Assembly (NCBI GenBank): GCA_018242665.1
Contig: JAFEBL010000020.1
Location: forward strand, 30,544 to 94,543
Direction of reading: 5' to 3'
From: Nitrospira sp.
Lineage (GTDB): Bacteria > Nitrospirota > Nitrospiria > Nitrospirales > Nitrospiraceae
Length of the DNA stretch: 64,000 bases
The position numbers were made by a program, and so were the translations under genes. Positions 46,387-55,809 of this stretch are shown here, one piece after another. The notes beneath the pieces are model-generated. The model searched no databases. It was not told the DNA's origin and was given only the letters and a program-made list of their open reading frames with translations. Each line of letters opens with the position of its first letter. Positions within the stretch are counted from its first letter, which is position 1.

Positions 46387-47283
46387 ATGGAACAACAAGA
46401 ACCAACAATTGGCGGTGTGTCTCCGTCTCTGATATCCGATGCGAGGGGGGCAGTGGCGGTTCGCGTGCCGAGCGTCAGGATTCGTCCGAGCCGAGGCCTA
46501 TTCCATCTCGATTTGCATGCCGTGTGGCAGTACCGCGAACTGTTGGTGTTTCTGATCTGGCGAGACGCCAAAGTACGCTATAAGCAGGCCATGATCGGGG
46601 CGGGGTGGGCCGTATTCCAGCCACTTCTGTCGATGCTTCTGTTTACGGTGATTTTCAGTTCCTTGGCAAAATTGCCGTCGGACGGGATTCCCTATCCCTT
46701 ATTTGCCTACGCCGGTCTGTTGCCATGGAATTTTATTGCCCAGGCGACGAGCCGGAGTGGCACGAGCTTGGTCGGTGAATCCCATCTCATCAGCAAGGTC
46801 TACTTTCCGCGCCTGATCATTCCCCTTGCGGCGGCATCTGCTCCGGCCATGGATTTGTTGTGTGGGCTGGTCATGATCATCCCTCTCATGCTGTGGTTCG
46901 GTATCACGCCTGGATGGCAATGGGTGTTTTTCCCTTTCTTTGCCTTCATTGCCTTACTGGCTGCCCTTGCGGTGAGTCTTTGGTTTTCTGCATTGCACGT
47001 AAAGTTTCGCGATGTCGGGCATGTGATTCCGTTTTTCGTGCAGATCTGGATGTTTGCCTCTCCGGTTGTCTATCCGGTGAGCCTCATTCCTGAACGGTGG
47101 CGTGCGCTGTATAGCCTTAATCCCGTGGTGGGAGTGGTAGAAGGGTTTCGATGGAGTCTACTAGGACAGCACCCACCGTCGTTTGAAACGATTGTGCCCA
47201 GCGTGTGCATCGTCTTGATCCTATTTGTCAGCGGCCTCGTCTACTTCAAACGCATGGAACGCACTTTTGCGGATGTGATCTGA
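46387..47283 (+). CDS. wzm: Polysaccharide ABC-2 exporter permease (Wzm type)
   Basis: 298 residues from the ATG at 46387 (a TTG at 46366 also opens the frame). Six transmembrane helices and the ABC-2 family pattern: FLIWRDAKVRYKQAMIGAGWAVFQPLLSMLLFTVIFS, then FAYAGLLPWNFIAQAT and SLNPVVGVVEGFRWSLLG near the C-terminus. Exports lipid-linked O-antigen or capsule-like chains. Its stop overlaps the Wzt start as TGATG. Confidence 0.92.
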   Translation: MEQQEPTIGGVSPSLISDARGAVAVRVPSVRIRPSRGLFHLDLHAVWQYRELLVFLIWRDAKVRYKQAMIGAGWAVFQPLLSMLLFTVIFSSLAKLPSDGIPYPLFAYAGLLPWNFIAQATSRSGTSLVGESHLISKVYFPRLIIPLAAASAPAMDLLCGLVMIIPLMLWFGITPGWQWVFFPFFAFIALLAALAVSLWFSALHVKFRDVGHVIPFFVQIWMFASPVVYPVSLIPERWRALYSLNPVVGVVEGFRWSLLGQHPPSFETIVPSVCIVLILFVSGLVYFKRMERTFADVI

Positions 47284-48542
47284 TGGCAGCCCTCGCAATT
47301 TCCGCACGACATGTGAGCAAAGAATACCTCCTCGCTGCAGTCAACCACGATACGATGCGCGATCGGATCGCACACTCCTTTCGCACCATCCTGCGACGGC
47401 ACCCTACGGCCGAAACCGCCCCGCGCGCCTTTCGTGCCTTGGAGGATGTGTCATTTGACGTGAATGAAGGCGAGGTGCTCGGCATCATTGGTCATAACGG
47501 TGCCGGCAAGAGCACGTTGCTGAAGATCTTGTCTCGCATTACGGAACCCAGCGCGGGAGAAGTGGATTTGTATGGACGGGTCACCTCGCTGTTGGAGGTG
47601 GGGACTGGATTTCACGCCGAACTGACCGGTCGGGAGAATGTGTATCTCAACGCCGCGATGTTAGGCATGCGCAAGGTTGAAACCGACAGGAAATTCGATG
47701 CGATCGTAGAATTTTCTGGCACGCATCAATTTATCGATACTCCCGTCAAACGATATTCCAGCGGCATGTATGTGCGATTGGCTTTTTCCGTCGCGGCGCA
47801 CCTGGATCCGGAAATCCTGATCGTGGATGAGGTGTTGTCGGTCGGTGACGGCGCCTTCCAAAAGAAGTGTCTGGGGAAAATGGATGAGGTGCGTCGGGAC
47901 GGGCGTACGGTTATTCTCGTCAGCCATGACTTGCCGGCGGTCGCCAGCTTGTGTCAGCGCGCGATTCTCCTGCGTCAAGGACGTGTTGTGGGAGATGGTC
48001 AGCCGCAGCAAATGATTGAACAGTATATGAGTGAGGCGTTCGCGGGCAGCGGAACGTCGCTGGCCGATCGCACCGATCGCTATACGAAGGGCGAGCTCAT
48101 GGTCCAGGCGATCAGTTTTCTCGATGAAAAGTTGCAGCCTGTCCAGCCGGCGGTCTCGGGGCAGCATCTGATCGTGCGAGTGCAGTACCAGTGTCATGTC
48201 CATAAGGCGTTCAAGGGGATGCGTGTGCTGGTTGTGTTCAATAGAGAGGAGCGCACCTCCTGCATCCTCTCCACAGACATCGCGAGTAAGACGCCTCTCG
48301 ACCTTGAGGGAAGCGGTTATGTGGATTTTCATATGCCGCGTCTGCCACTCTGCGGCGGGCGATATTTTCTTCACGTGGCCATCGAAGACGACAATGTCGC
48401 GCAGGATTGGGTGCAGTATGCGGCAGAATTGCAGGTGTTAGACGGAGACTATTTCGGCACTGGAAAAATGTACCCGCATGAAGGTTGGCGGGGAAAAGGC
48501 ATGTTCGTCGACCACAGCTGGACGTTTGAACGGCTTTCGTGA
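47283..48542 (+). CDS. wzt: Polysaccharide ABC exporter ATPase with Wzt C-terminal domain
   Basis: 419 residues from the ATG at 47283. The ATPase domain has Walker A GHNGAGKSTLLKIL, Q-loop-like VGTGFHAELTGRENVYLN, signature YSSGMYVRLAFSVA and Walker B ILIVDEVLSVGD. The ~150-residue C-terminal extension (KGELMVQAISFLDEKLQPVQP...) is the Wzt_C carbohydrate-recognition type that selects chains with a specific terminal modification. The N-terminal ~65 residues before Walker A are longer than usual. Last gene of the cluster. Confidence 0.93.
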   Translation: MAALAISARHVSKEYLLAAVNHDTMRDRIAHSFRTILRRHPTAETAPRAFRALEDVSFDVNEGEVLGIIGHNGAGKSTLLKILSRITEPSAGEVDLYGRVTSLLEVGTGFHAELTGRENVYLNAAMLGMRKVETDRKFDAIVEFSGTHQFIDTPVKRYSSGMYVRLAFSVAAHLDPEILIVDEVLSVGDGAFQKKCLGKMDEVRRDGRTVILVSHDLPAVASLCQRAILLRQGRVVGDGQPQQMIEQYMSEAFAGSGTSLADRTDRYTKGELMVQAISFLDEKLQPVQPAVSGQHLIVRVQYQCHVHKAFKGMRVLVVFNREERTSCILSTDIASKTPLDLEGSGYVDFHMPRLPLCGGRYFLHVAIEDDNVAQDWVQYAAELQVLDGDYFGTGKMYPHEGWRGKGMFVDHSWTFERLS

Positions 48543-48818
48543 CGAGCGCAGCGCCATCACGCTGCCGGATCTCGCCCCCATCCTCTCTGATTCTGGAATT
48601 CCTCACAGCTTCTTCCCCCGTCGGTTTGCACGATGACAGCACCGAAGGACCGGCGACTTCTCTCGGCGGTTGGCTAGCGCGTCTTGTCGTATCCTCTCTC
48701 CCAGTAGGGCCGTTTTAGGGCCGATTGCAGGGATTTACGTCCCCCTTACATACGCGTATCTTACCCATGTCGATACGATATCGCTCATTCGCCGTAAGGG
48801 GCGAGGAGACAAACGAGC
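48543..48818 (+). other. Intergenic region before the hybrid kinase
   Basis: 276 bases with no gene. It contains C/T-rich stretches and GGGCGAGGAGA at about 48799-48809, the ribosome-binding site of the kinase. No clear sigma-70 or sigma-54 promoter and no terminator stand out. Confidence 0.4.
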
Positions 48819-51800
48819 ATGCTGGTCGTGATTGGTCTGATGACTGCCGCAGTGTGCGCGCTGGATGCGATGATTTCACTCGGTCATATCGGCTGGTTGC
48901 TGTATCTGTTTCCTCTCTGGCTCAGTTCACGCCGCCTGTCTCCCACTTCACCACTGAAATATGCCGCCATCTGCACGCCGTTACTCGGGGTTGGGTTCGC
49001 TCTGGCGCCCCCAGGGGTTGAGCTCAGGACGGCGTTGTTCAATCGGGTGTTGGGGGTGGGACTGATCTGGGGAGGGGCCTTCCTTCTTTCTCAGCGTCGT
49101 GAGGCCGAAGCCGCGCTCTGTACTGCCAATAGCAGTCTGGAATCGCGAGTTGCAGAGCAAACCGCGCGAGTGATGATCGCCAACAACAGATTGACTCAGC
49201 AGTTGGCCGAACAGCAACAGGTCGAGACGGCGTTGCGGGAGAGCCGTCAACGGTTTGAACTAGCCGCGGAGGGGGCGGATGTCGGGGTGTGGGAGTGGGA
49301 ACTGGACAGCAAGACGGCCTATTACTCCCCGCGCTGGAAGGGACAGCTGGGTTGCAAGGAGTCGGACATCGAACCGACGATAGCGGCCTGGGAACAACGA
49401 CTCCACCCGGACGATCGTGCTCGCGCTCTCGCCGCGGTCACACAGTTCGGCAAGGGGGATGCCGGCCAGTTTCGCTTGGAACATCGGCTCCGGCATCAGG
49501 ATGGCTCCTATCGTTGGATTTCGTCGCTGGGGGCCGGCGTGCGCGACGACCGGGGGCGTATGGTCCGCATGATGGGGATTCATCTGGATATCACCGCGCG
49601 GACGCAGGCGGAGGCCGCGCATCGCGCGACAGAAGAGCGCTATCGCGAATTGGTCGAGCAAGCCGGCGATATCATTTATCGGACAAATGCCGCTGGCCTG
49701 TTTACGTACTGTAACCCCACCTCGCTTCGCATCCTCGGCTATCGTCCTGAGGAATTGTCGGGACGACACTACCTGGAGATTGTTCAGCCGCAATGCCGCC
49801 CGCAAGCGGAACGGTTTTATGGCCGGCAGTTTGTCCGGAAGGTCCCGCGAACCGTCTATGAAGTGCCGGTGGTCACAAAGGACGGACGGGAAGTGTGGCT
49901 GGGGCAACATGCGCAATTGTTGCTCGAAGGCGAGACGGTCACCGGCTTCCAGGTGGTGGCCCGGGACATTACCGAACGGAAACGGGTCGAGCAGGCCTTA
50001 CGAGAAAGTGAAGAGCGCTTCTCCAAGGCATTTCAGAGTAGCCCGGCCGGGATGGCCATCAGTCGATTGGAAGACGGACGGGTGCTGGACGTCAATGATG
50101 CCTTCCTGCGCGTCTCGGGGTTCAATCGCGAAGAACTCATCGGCATGTCCTCGCTGGATATCGGAATCTGGGTGAATCCTGAAGATCGGCGGCAGCTGGC
50201 CGACACTCTGAGGAGTGAGGGATTTCTTCGTCACCTGGAGAAAGAGTTTCGGACAAAATCCGGAGAAGTGCGGCACGGGCTGTTTAATGTCGAACCGGTC
50301 TGTATCGGGAAGGAGCGCTGTCTGCTGACGCTCGTCTTGGACATTACCAGGCGAACGGAGGCGGAAGCGGCCTTGCGACAGAGCCAGTCCGTGCTGCAAG
50401 CCCATCAACATGCAGTGATGCGCCTGACCAAGAGCCAGCATATCGGCTCGGGCAATTGGCAGCCGGCACTTGAAGAGTTGATGCGGACTTCTGCACAGGC
50501 GCTGGCCGTGGACCGCGCCAGCGTCTGGTTGCTGGATCGAAGCGGCACCATGCTGGAATGTGCGGAGTTGTACGAACGCTCTGCCGCACGGCACTCCCAA
50601 GGGCAACGCCTGGACGTCGCGCAATGCCCCCGCTATTTTGCCGAACTGCTTCGAGAGCAAGTCGTCGATGCCCACGATGTCGAGCGGGACCCGCGCACGT
50701 CCGCATTGCTGCAGTCTTATCTCCAGCCCTTGGGTATTGTGTCCCTGTTGGATGTGCCGATTTTTTTCGGCGGTCGGCTAGCCGGCGTGGTGTGCCACGA
50801 ACGGACCGGGATGCCGCGTGTCTGGACAAGCGAGGAAACACAGTTTGTCACCTCCATTGGCAATCTTGTGACATTGGCGTATGAGGCGAAACAGCGGCAG
50901 GAAGCGGAGAAAGCCCTGTTGATGGCCAAGGAGGCGGCGGAATTTGCCAACCGCGCCAAGAGCGATTTTCTTGCCACCATGAGCCATGAAATCAGAACCC
51001 CGATGAACGCCATCGTGGGCATGGCGGATCTCTTGTCGGAAACTTCTCTCAGTGAGGATCAACGCGAGTATGTGCAGATTTTTCGGGATGCCGGGAGCAA
51101 CTTGCTGAGCTTGATCAATGATGTATTGGACCTCTCCAAAATTGAAGCCGGACATCTGGATTTGGACATCGTCGATTTCGATCTCAACGATCTGGTGCAG
51201 CGTGCGGCCGAGTTGGTGGCCGTCCGCGCCGCCGAAAAGAACTTAGAGTTGGCGTACCAGATTCAGCCCGACGTGCCGACATCACTGGTCGGCGACCCGA
51301 ATCGATTGCGGCAGGTGCTTCTCAATCTGTTGGGCAACGCGATCAAGTTCACGGACCAGGGAGAGGTCGTGTTGCGGGTAGAACGCGATCCGGAGACAGA
51401 GGGGCCCGGCACTATTCTGTTCACCGTGCGGGATACCGGTATTGGAATCCCGACGGACAAATTGGCCGTCATTTTTGAGCGATTCACCCAGGTCGATTCG
51501 TCGATGACCCGGCCCTACAGCGGGACCGGCCTCGGGCTGACGATCTCCCGGCGCCTGGTAGAACGGATGGGCGGCAAGCTCTGGGTCAAAAGCGAAGTCG
51601 GCAACGGCAGCACCTTCAGCTTCACCGCCAAGTTTGCCGTCCATCTTCAACCAGCTTCAGCCATTGCGCAGGCCCAGTGGGAACAATTGGCTGGGTTACG
51701 CACCTTGGTGGTGGACGACAATGCCACGAATCGTTTGATCGTGCGTGAAACACTGATTGGATGGGGAATCCCTGCCGCCGAGGCGTCCGGCGGTGAAGAA

Positions 51801-52853
51801 GCATTGGAGGAACTGCGTCGCGCCGCGAAGGTCGGCGCGCCCTATCGTCTCGCAATTCTCGATGTTCGCATGCCGGCACTGAGCGGATGGGAGGTGGCGA
51901 ATACGATCGCGCATGCGCCAGGGTTGGCGGGATTGTCCCTGATCATGCTGACCTCGGAACGGCGGGCCGGCGATCAGGCGCGCGCGCGGGAATGCGGGGT
52001 GGTGCGCTACCTCACCAAACCGTTCCGGCGATCGGACTTGTTCAACGGGCTGATGGCGGTGATCGGCAAGACGGCGTTGCCCGAGGACCATCGGGACGTG
52101 CCTGCACCGCCGCCGCATACGCACCAATCGATGGACGGCAGCGCCGGGCTGTCGATTCTGTTGGCTGAAGACTTTGTGGACAATCGCCGCATGATGGAAT
52201 TTTATTTCAAGACCACGCCGCATCGAGTCGAGACCGCAGCCAACGGCCAAGTCGCGGTCGAGATGTTTATGCACGGATCGTACGATTTGGTCTTGATGGA
52301 TATTCAGATGCCGATCATGGACGGATATGCGGCGACCAAGGCGATCCGGGCGTGGGAGCGGGCGCAGGGGCGCGCGCCGGTTCCCATTCTCGCCCTCACG
52401 GCCAATGCGCTGCAGGGGGAGGTGCAGCGCAGTCTCGAGGCGGGATGCACGGCGCATCTGACAAAACCGATTCGCAAGGCCCGACTTATGGAAGCGATTC
52501 AGGTGTATGACCAAACGGCGGCAGTGGCGATCCCGACCGCGCCTGAGGTGTCCTCGACTCCGGTCGTGCTGCAGATCAGCGGAGAGTTTGAACCGCTCAT
52601 GCCGGGCTTTTTTGAGCATCGACGCCAGGATCTTCAGCAGATCGCAGACGCCCTGACTCGGGAAGATTATGCGTCGATCCGTGAAATTGGGCATGGGCTC
52701 AAAGGCGCCGGGGGGACCTATGGACTCGATGCCATCAGTGCCTATGGGCGGGTTTTGGAAGACGCCGCGAACCGCAAGGATGGAGCAGGAGTGCGGGAGA
52801 CGGTGGAGGCCTGCACCCGCTATCTGGATCGCCTGCAACTGGTCTACGTGTAA
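48819..52853 (+). CDS. Hybrid sensor histidine kinase with three PAS, GAF, two receivers and HPt
   Basis: 1344 residues. N-terminal membrane region (two to three helices within 1-92), coiled coil, three PAS domains (about 148-265, 270-390, 395-520), GAF domain (about 545-700), HisKA with phospho-acceptor His723 in TMSHEIRTPMNAIVGMADLL, HATPase (GNAIKFTDQGEVVLRV, DTGIGIP, GTGLGLTISRRL), receiver 1 (Asp1015 in AILDVRMPALSG), receiver 2 (Asp1161 in VLMDIQMPIMDG), and an HPt domain with His1292 in IGHGLKGAGG. All relay residues are present, so a full His-Asp-His phosphorelay is possible. The sigma-54 response regulator follows 20 bases downstream and is the likely output. Confidence 0.95.
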   Translation: MLVVIGLMTAAVCALDAMISLGHIGWLLYLFPLWLSSRRLSPTSPLKYAAICTPLLGVGFALAPPGVELRTALFNRVLGVGLIWGGAFLLSQRREAEAALCTANSSLESRVAEQTARVMIANNRLTQQLAEQQQVETALRESRQRFELAAEGADVGVWEWELDSKTAYYSPRWKGQLGCKESDIEPTIAAWEQRLHPDDRARALAAVTQFGKGDAGQFRLEHRLRHQDGSYRWISSLGAGVRDDRGRMVRMMGIHLDITARTQAEAAHRATEERYRELVEQAGDIIYRTNAAGLFTYCNPTSLRILGYRPEELSGRHYLEIVQPQCRPQAERFYGRQFVRKVPRTVYEVPVVTKDGREVWLGQHAQLLLEGETVTGFQVVARDITERKRVEQALRESEERFSKAFQSSPAGMAISRLEDGRVLDVNDAFLRVSGFNREELIGMSSLDIGIWVNPEDRRQLADTLRSEGFLRHLEKEFRTKSGEVRHGLFNVEPVCIGKERCLLTLVLDITRRTEAEAALRQSQSVLQAHQHAVMRLTKSQHIGSGNWQPALEELMRTSAQALAVDRASVWLLDRSGTMLECAELYERSAARHSQGQRLDVAQCPRYFAELLREQVVDAHDVERDPRTSALLQSYLQPLGIVSLLDVPIFFGGRLAGVVCHERTGMPRVWTSEETQFVTSIGNLVTLAYEAKQRQEAEKALLMAKEAAEFANRAKSDFLATMSHEIRTPMNAIVGMADLLSETSLSEDQREYVQIFRDAGSNLLSLINDVLDLSKIEAGHLDLDIVDFDLNDLVQRAAELVAVRAAEKNLELAYQIQPDVPTSLVGDPNRLRQVLLNLLGNAIKFTDQGEVVLRVERDPETEGPGTILFTVRDTGIGIPTDKLAVIFERFTQVDSSMTRPYSGTGLGLTISRRLVERMGGKLWVKSEVGNGSTFSFTAKFAVHLQPASAIAQAQWEQLAGLRTLVVDDNATNRLIVRETLIGWGIPAAEASGGEEALEELRRAAKVGAPYRLAILDVRMPALSGWEVANTIAHAPGLAGLSLIMLTSERRAGDQARARECGVVRYLTKPFRRSDLFNGLMAVIGKTALPEDHRDVPAPPPHTHQSMDGSAGLSILLAEDFVDNRRMMEFYFKTTPHRVETAANGQVAVEMFMHGSYDLVLMDIQMPIMDGYAATKAIRAWERAQGRAPVPILALTANALQGEVQRSLEAGCTAHLTKPIRKARLMEAIQVYDQTAAVAIPTAPEVSSTPVVLQISGEFEPLMPGFFEHRRQDLQQIADALTREDYASIREIGHGLKGAGGTYGLDAISAYGRVLEDAANRKDGAGVRETVEACTRYLDRLQLVYV

Positions 52854-52873
52854 GGCAGTGGGAGACGACCGTC

Positions 52874-54268
52874 ATGCGTGTCTTGCTGGTGGAAGATCAC
52901 CTCGATATTCGGCGACTATTTGAGCAGGTCATTGGCGCACGCGGGCATGACGTGACGGCTTGCGAAGATGGTGAATCGGCATGGGAGGTGTGCAGCCAAC
53001 GGGCCTTCGAATTGGTGTTGCTCGATTGGGAGCTGCGCGGAGGCGGTATGGATGGGTTGCAGCTGTGCCGCGCCATTCGATCAAGTCCCGGCGGGGATCG
53101 CTGCGTGATTGTCATGATCACGGCGCATGATTCGCCCGATGCCTTGCGGACGGCCCTTCAAGGAGGCGTCAATGATTATCTCGTCAAGCCTGTCGGGGTG
53201 GAGTTTTTGAAATTGCGGCTGACGATTGCGGAACAATGGGTCGAGAGTGTCAGGCGGCGGTTTGCCGCGGAGGATCAGGCGCAGGCGCTCCAATCCCAAT
53301 TGGCGGATCAGGGCAAGTTTCATGACCTGATCGGTCGAAGTCCGTCCATGGTGGTGTTGTACGAAGAGATTCAGAAGCTTGCAGCAGTGGATGCGACCGT
53401 CCTGATCGAGGGAGAAACCGGTACGGGGAAGGAACTGGTGGCCCGTGCCATTCATCTCGCCAGCCGGCGCGCCTCGCAGACGTTCTTGGCGGTCAATTGC
53501 GCGGGCTTCACCGATTCGCTTCTCGGGAGCCAGTTATTTGGTCATAAGAAGGGAGCCTTCACTGGCGCCATTGACAACCAGGAGGGAGTCTTTGAGGCGG
53601 CGCAAGGCGGAACCCTGTTCCTGGACGAGATCGGCGATATTTCCCCCGCGGTGCAAACCAGCCTGTTGCGCGTGTTGCAGGAACGGGAAATTACAAGGTT
53701 GGGCGAGTCCAAGCCGCGAAAGGTCGATGTCCGTCTGGTCGTGGCGACGCATCACAATCTGGCGGAAGATGTGGAAAAAGGAACCTTCCGGCGAGACCTG
53801 TTGTATCGCATCAAGGTCGCCCGCCTCCGTCTGACGCCTCTGCGCGACAGGCCGACCGATATTCCTCTGCTGGTCCATGCGTTTCTGGGGCAGTTTCGCT
53901 CCGTCATGGAAAAGTCGGTGCTCCAGATCAGTCCGGATGCCTTACAAGTCCTGACCGCCTATTCGTGGCCCGGCAACGTGCGGGAACTCAAGAGCGCGGT
54001 GGAATCAGCGCTCATTCATTGCAAGGGGACGGTCGTGCAAGTCGAGGATCTGCCGCCGGAAATCAGGCATCCCGAGCCGACGGCAACCTATGTGCCCCTG
54101 CAGCGTGAGGATGAGCGGACTCGCATGGTAGGCGCGCTGCAGCAGGCGGGGGGCAATCGTTCCGAGGCGGCTCGATTGCTCGGGATGAGCCGGCGCACCT
54201 TCTATCGCCGCTTGACTGAGTATGATGTGGTTGCTTCAGAAGACCGCCCTCAAGATTTTCGACCATAA
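52874..54268 (+). CDS. Sigma-54-dependent response regulator (NtrC family)
   Basis: 464 residues: receiver domain (VLLVEDHLDIRRLFEQV, phospho-acceptor Asp51 in ELVLLDWELRGGGMDG, Lys in YLVKPVG), AAA+ domain with Walker A GETGTGKELVARAIH, the sigma-54-contacting loop GAFTGA, Walker B GGTLFLDEIGD, arginine-finger region RRDLLYRIKV, and a C-terminal Fis-type HTH (NRSEAARLLGMSRRTFYRRLTEY). It activates transcription only with RNA polymerase containing sigma-54. Two sigma-54-like promoters lie within 3 kb downstream and are candidate targets. Confidence 0.96.
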   Translation: MRVLLVEDHLDIRRLFEQVIGARGHDVTACEDGESAWEVCSQRAFELVLLDWELRGGGMDGLQLCRAIRSSPGGDRCVIVMITAHDSPDALRTALQGGVNDYLVKPVGVEFLKLRLTIAEQWVESVRRRFAAEDQAQALQSQLADQGKFHDLIGRSPSMVVLYEEIQKLAAVDATVLIEGETGTGKELVARAIHLASRRASQTFLAVNCAGFTDSLLGSQLFGHKKGAFTGAIDNQEGVFEAAQGGTLFLDEIGDISPAVQTSLLRVLQEREITRLGESKPRKVDVRLVVATHHNLAEDVEKGTFRRDLLYRIKVARLRLTPLRDRPTDIPLLVHAFLGQFRSVMEKSVLQISPDALQVLTAYSWPGNVRELKSAVESALIHCKGTVVQVEDLPPEIRHPEPTATYVPLQREDERTRMVGALQQAGGNRSEAARLLGMSRRTFYRRLTEYDVVASEDRPQDFRP

Positions 54269-54547
54269 CCCTCCATCAAACAACGCCGACCTGGCCTTTT
54301 TCCCTCTTATCTGCCTCACTTCGATAATCCACCGATTCCTCATCGGACTGTTCGCATCGTCATCAAGCAATAGCCCGGTCGGATTGTCGCCCCAACTGGC
54401 TCGAGGTGTCGCCGACCAGGTGTGCGGCGTCACATGAGACAACGCTGACACAGCCAGTTGTGCCATCTGCTTGACGCCTGGCAGTCCGCCTCGACGGACG
54501 CTTGGCATAAATCCCTAGATTTCTTCAATCTTGTTTTCGCAGCAGCA

Positions 54548-54563
54548 TGGCATGATCCTTGAT
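54548..54563 (+). promoter_or_regulatory. Sigma-54-like promoter before cassette A
   Basis: TGGCATGATCCTTGAT resembles the -24/-12 consensus TGGCACG-N4-TTGCW: the GG and the GA (for GC) are ten bases apart, with two mismatches in the twelve fixed or W positions. The -12 GC reads GA, which weakens the call. Its near copy at 56477 before the paralogous cassette supports function. The flanking gap 54269-54633 otherwise shows nothing recognisable. Confidence 0.55.
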
Positions 54564-54633
54564 AGATAGATCGGTCATTAGGCAGATGGCCGGCGCAAGG
54601 AAGCGCCCGAGGTTCTACCAGGAAGAAGATCCC

Positions 54634-54894
54634 ATGGAAGTCGCAGCATTGTTGATCTCAACCGGTTCTGATCAAGACGTCTTGGTGACGATTCCGCCTT
54701 CGTCCTTGGGCCCCTTTGATTCACCAGCCGTCAAAGAACGGATTGACGGGTGCTGGATCGATATGGGGCGTCTGCCCCACAGAACGTGGGCTGACCGGAC
54801 TCGCGCGGTCGCGGCAGTGTTGGCCTATTTGCAAGGGTTTGCGCCGATTTCCTCAGAGTTCCCTGATCCCATTCGTTCACAGCTCCATATGTGA
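54634..54894 (+). CDS. Small protein of cassette A (unknown family)
   Basis: 86 residues from the ATG at 54634, preceded by AGGAAGAAG; the frame is open to 54559 but that overlaps the promoter. No signal peptide or membrane helix. It is homologous to the small protein at 56575: compare IDGCWIDM...RTRAVAAVLAYLQGF here with VDGGWVEL...RTQAITAVLGYLQRL there. Predicted as a beta-rich first half with a C-terminal helix. Followed 22 bases later by a LuxR-type HTH gene, as is its paralog. Function unknown. Confidence 0.75.
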   Translation: MEVAALLISTGSDQDVLVTIPPSSLGPFDSPAVKERIDGCWIDMGRLPHRTWADRTRAVAAVLAYLQGFAPISSEFPDPIRSQLHM

Positions 54895-54916
54895 GCTCGT
54901 AACTAAAGGAGAGCAA

Positions 54917-55240
54917 ATGATGTGGAATGACAACGAGAATGTGTTGCAATTCAATCGCGAAGGGAATCTGCGAGAGATCCCATCCGTATCGAATGCGTTG
55001 GCGGGGGCGAATATGGCGGCCAAGCGTCGTCCGGAAGACCTGACCCCGCGGGAGCAGGAAATCCTGCAACTGGTGTGGGCGGGGTTGACGAACCGTACAA
55101 TCGCCGAACAGCTGCACATCAGCATCAAAACGGCGGAGGCTCACCGCGCCAACATGATGAAAAAGCTTCGAGTCTCCAACATTGCTCAACTCCTGAAGAC
55201 GGCGCTGGAAGAGGGGCTGCTCGCCACTCATGCGGGCTGA
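54917..55240 (+). CDS. LuxR-type HTH protein without receiver, cassette A
   Basis: 107 residues from the ATG at 54917 with AAAGGAGAG just upstream; the frame runs back to 54716 inside the previous gene. The C-terminal LuxR/GerE HTH is LTPREQEILQLVWAGLTNRT followed by IAEQLHISIKTAEAHRANMM and KKLRVSNIAQLLKTAL. The N-terminal ~40 residues hold no receiver or ligand domain, so it is a 'solo' DNA-binding protein. Closely related to the protein at 56867. Confidence 0.9.
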   Translation: MMWNDNENVLQFNREGNLREIPSVSNALAGANMAAKRRPEDLTPREQEILQLVWAGLTNRTIAEQLHISIKTAEAHRANMMKKLRVSNIAQLLKTALEEGLLATHAG

Positions 55241-55388
55241 AGGGATTCGCGGCGGCCTGCACTCTCGAGAGAAGTCCCGCTCTCGGCGGTGCAACGGCCC
55301 CCGCGGGTCTGCCCCCTCCTCGCGCAATTGAGGCTCGCACCGGCGGCGACGTTTGCAGTACAATGCCAACCCGTTGCCGGAGCGAGCC

Positions 55389-55781
55389 GTGGTCGAACAA
55401 CGCATTGAAGAAATCACCCGCGCCAATCTCGCCTTCTATGCCGCCTTTGAAAGTCTGGACATGCTCCAGATGGACAAGGTATGGGCACATCTCGAGTACG
55501 TGACCTGCATCCATCCCGGCTGGAGCCTCCGCAGCGACTGGCCGGCGGTGCGGGACTCATGGGTCCTCATCTTCAACAACACCTTTTCCATGAAGTTCGA
55601 GTTGTCCGACGTGCAAGTGCAGGTCGCCGGAGATCTCGGATGGGTCATTTGCACGGAACACCTGACCAGCCGCCAGGATGATCAGCCGGTGGAAACCCGT
55701 GTGCTGGCGACCAATCTGTTCGAGCGGATCGGCGATGAATGGCTCATGATTCATCATCACGGCAGTCCGGTCATGGGGTAG
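55389..55781 (+). CDS. SnoaL-like/NTF2-fold protein
   Basis: 130 residues from the GTG at 55389, which has GGAG 7 bases upstream; the frame is open to 55353. The sequence fits the SnoaL-like (NTF2) fold: FYAAFESLDMLQMDKVWAH, then WPAVRDSWVLIFNN, VICTEHLTSR, NLFERIGDEWLMIHHHGSP. A His-rich end (HHHGSP) is typical. Usually a small cytosolic binding or isomerase domain of unknown substrate. It sits between the two small-protein/LuxR cassettes. Confidence 0.85.
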   Translation: MVEQRIEEITRANLAFYAAFESLDMLQMDKVWAHLEYVTCIHPGWSLRSDWPAVRDSWVLIFNNTFSMKFELSDVQVQVAGDLGWVICTEHLTSRQDDQPVETRVLATNLFERIGDEWLMIHHHGSPVMG

Positions 55782-55809
55782 CCCCACTGTGTGGGGCCCT
55801 TCCTTTGAG

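Noticed and set aside
51696..52838. Minus-strand frame of 380 codons within the hybrid kinase
   Set aside because: Opposite the receiver and HPt domains, whose catalytic residues are all present on the plus strand.
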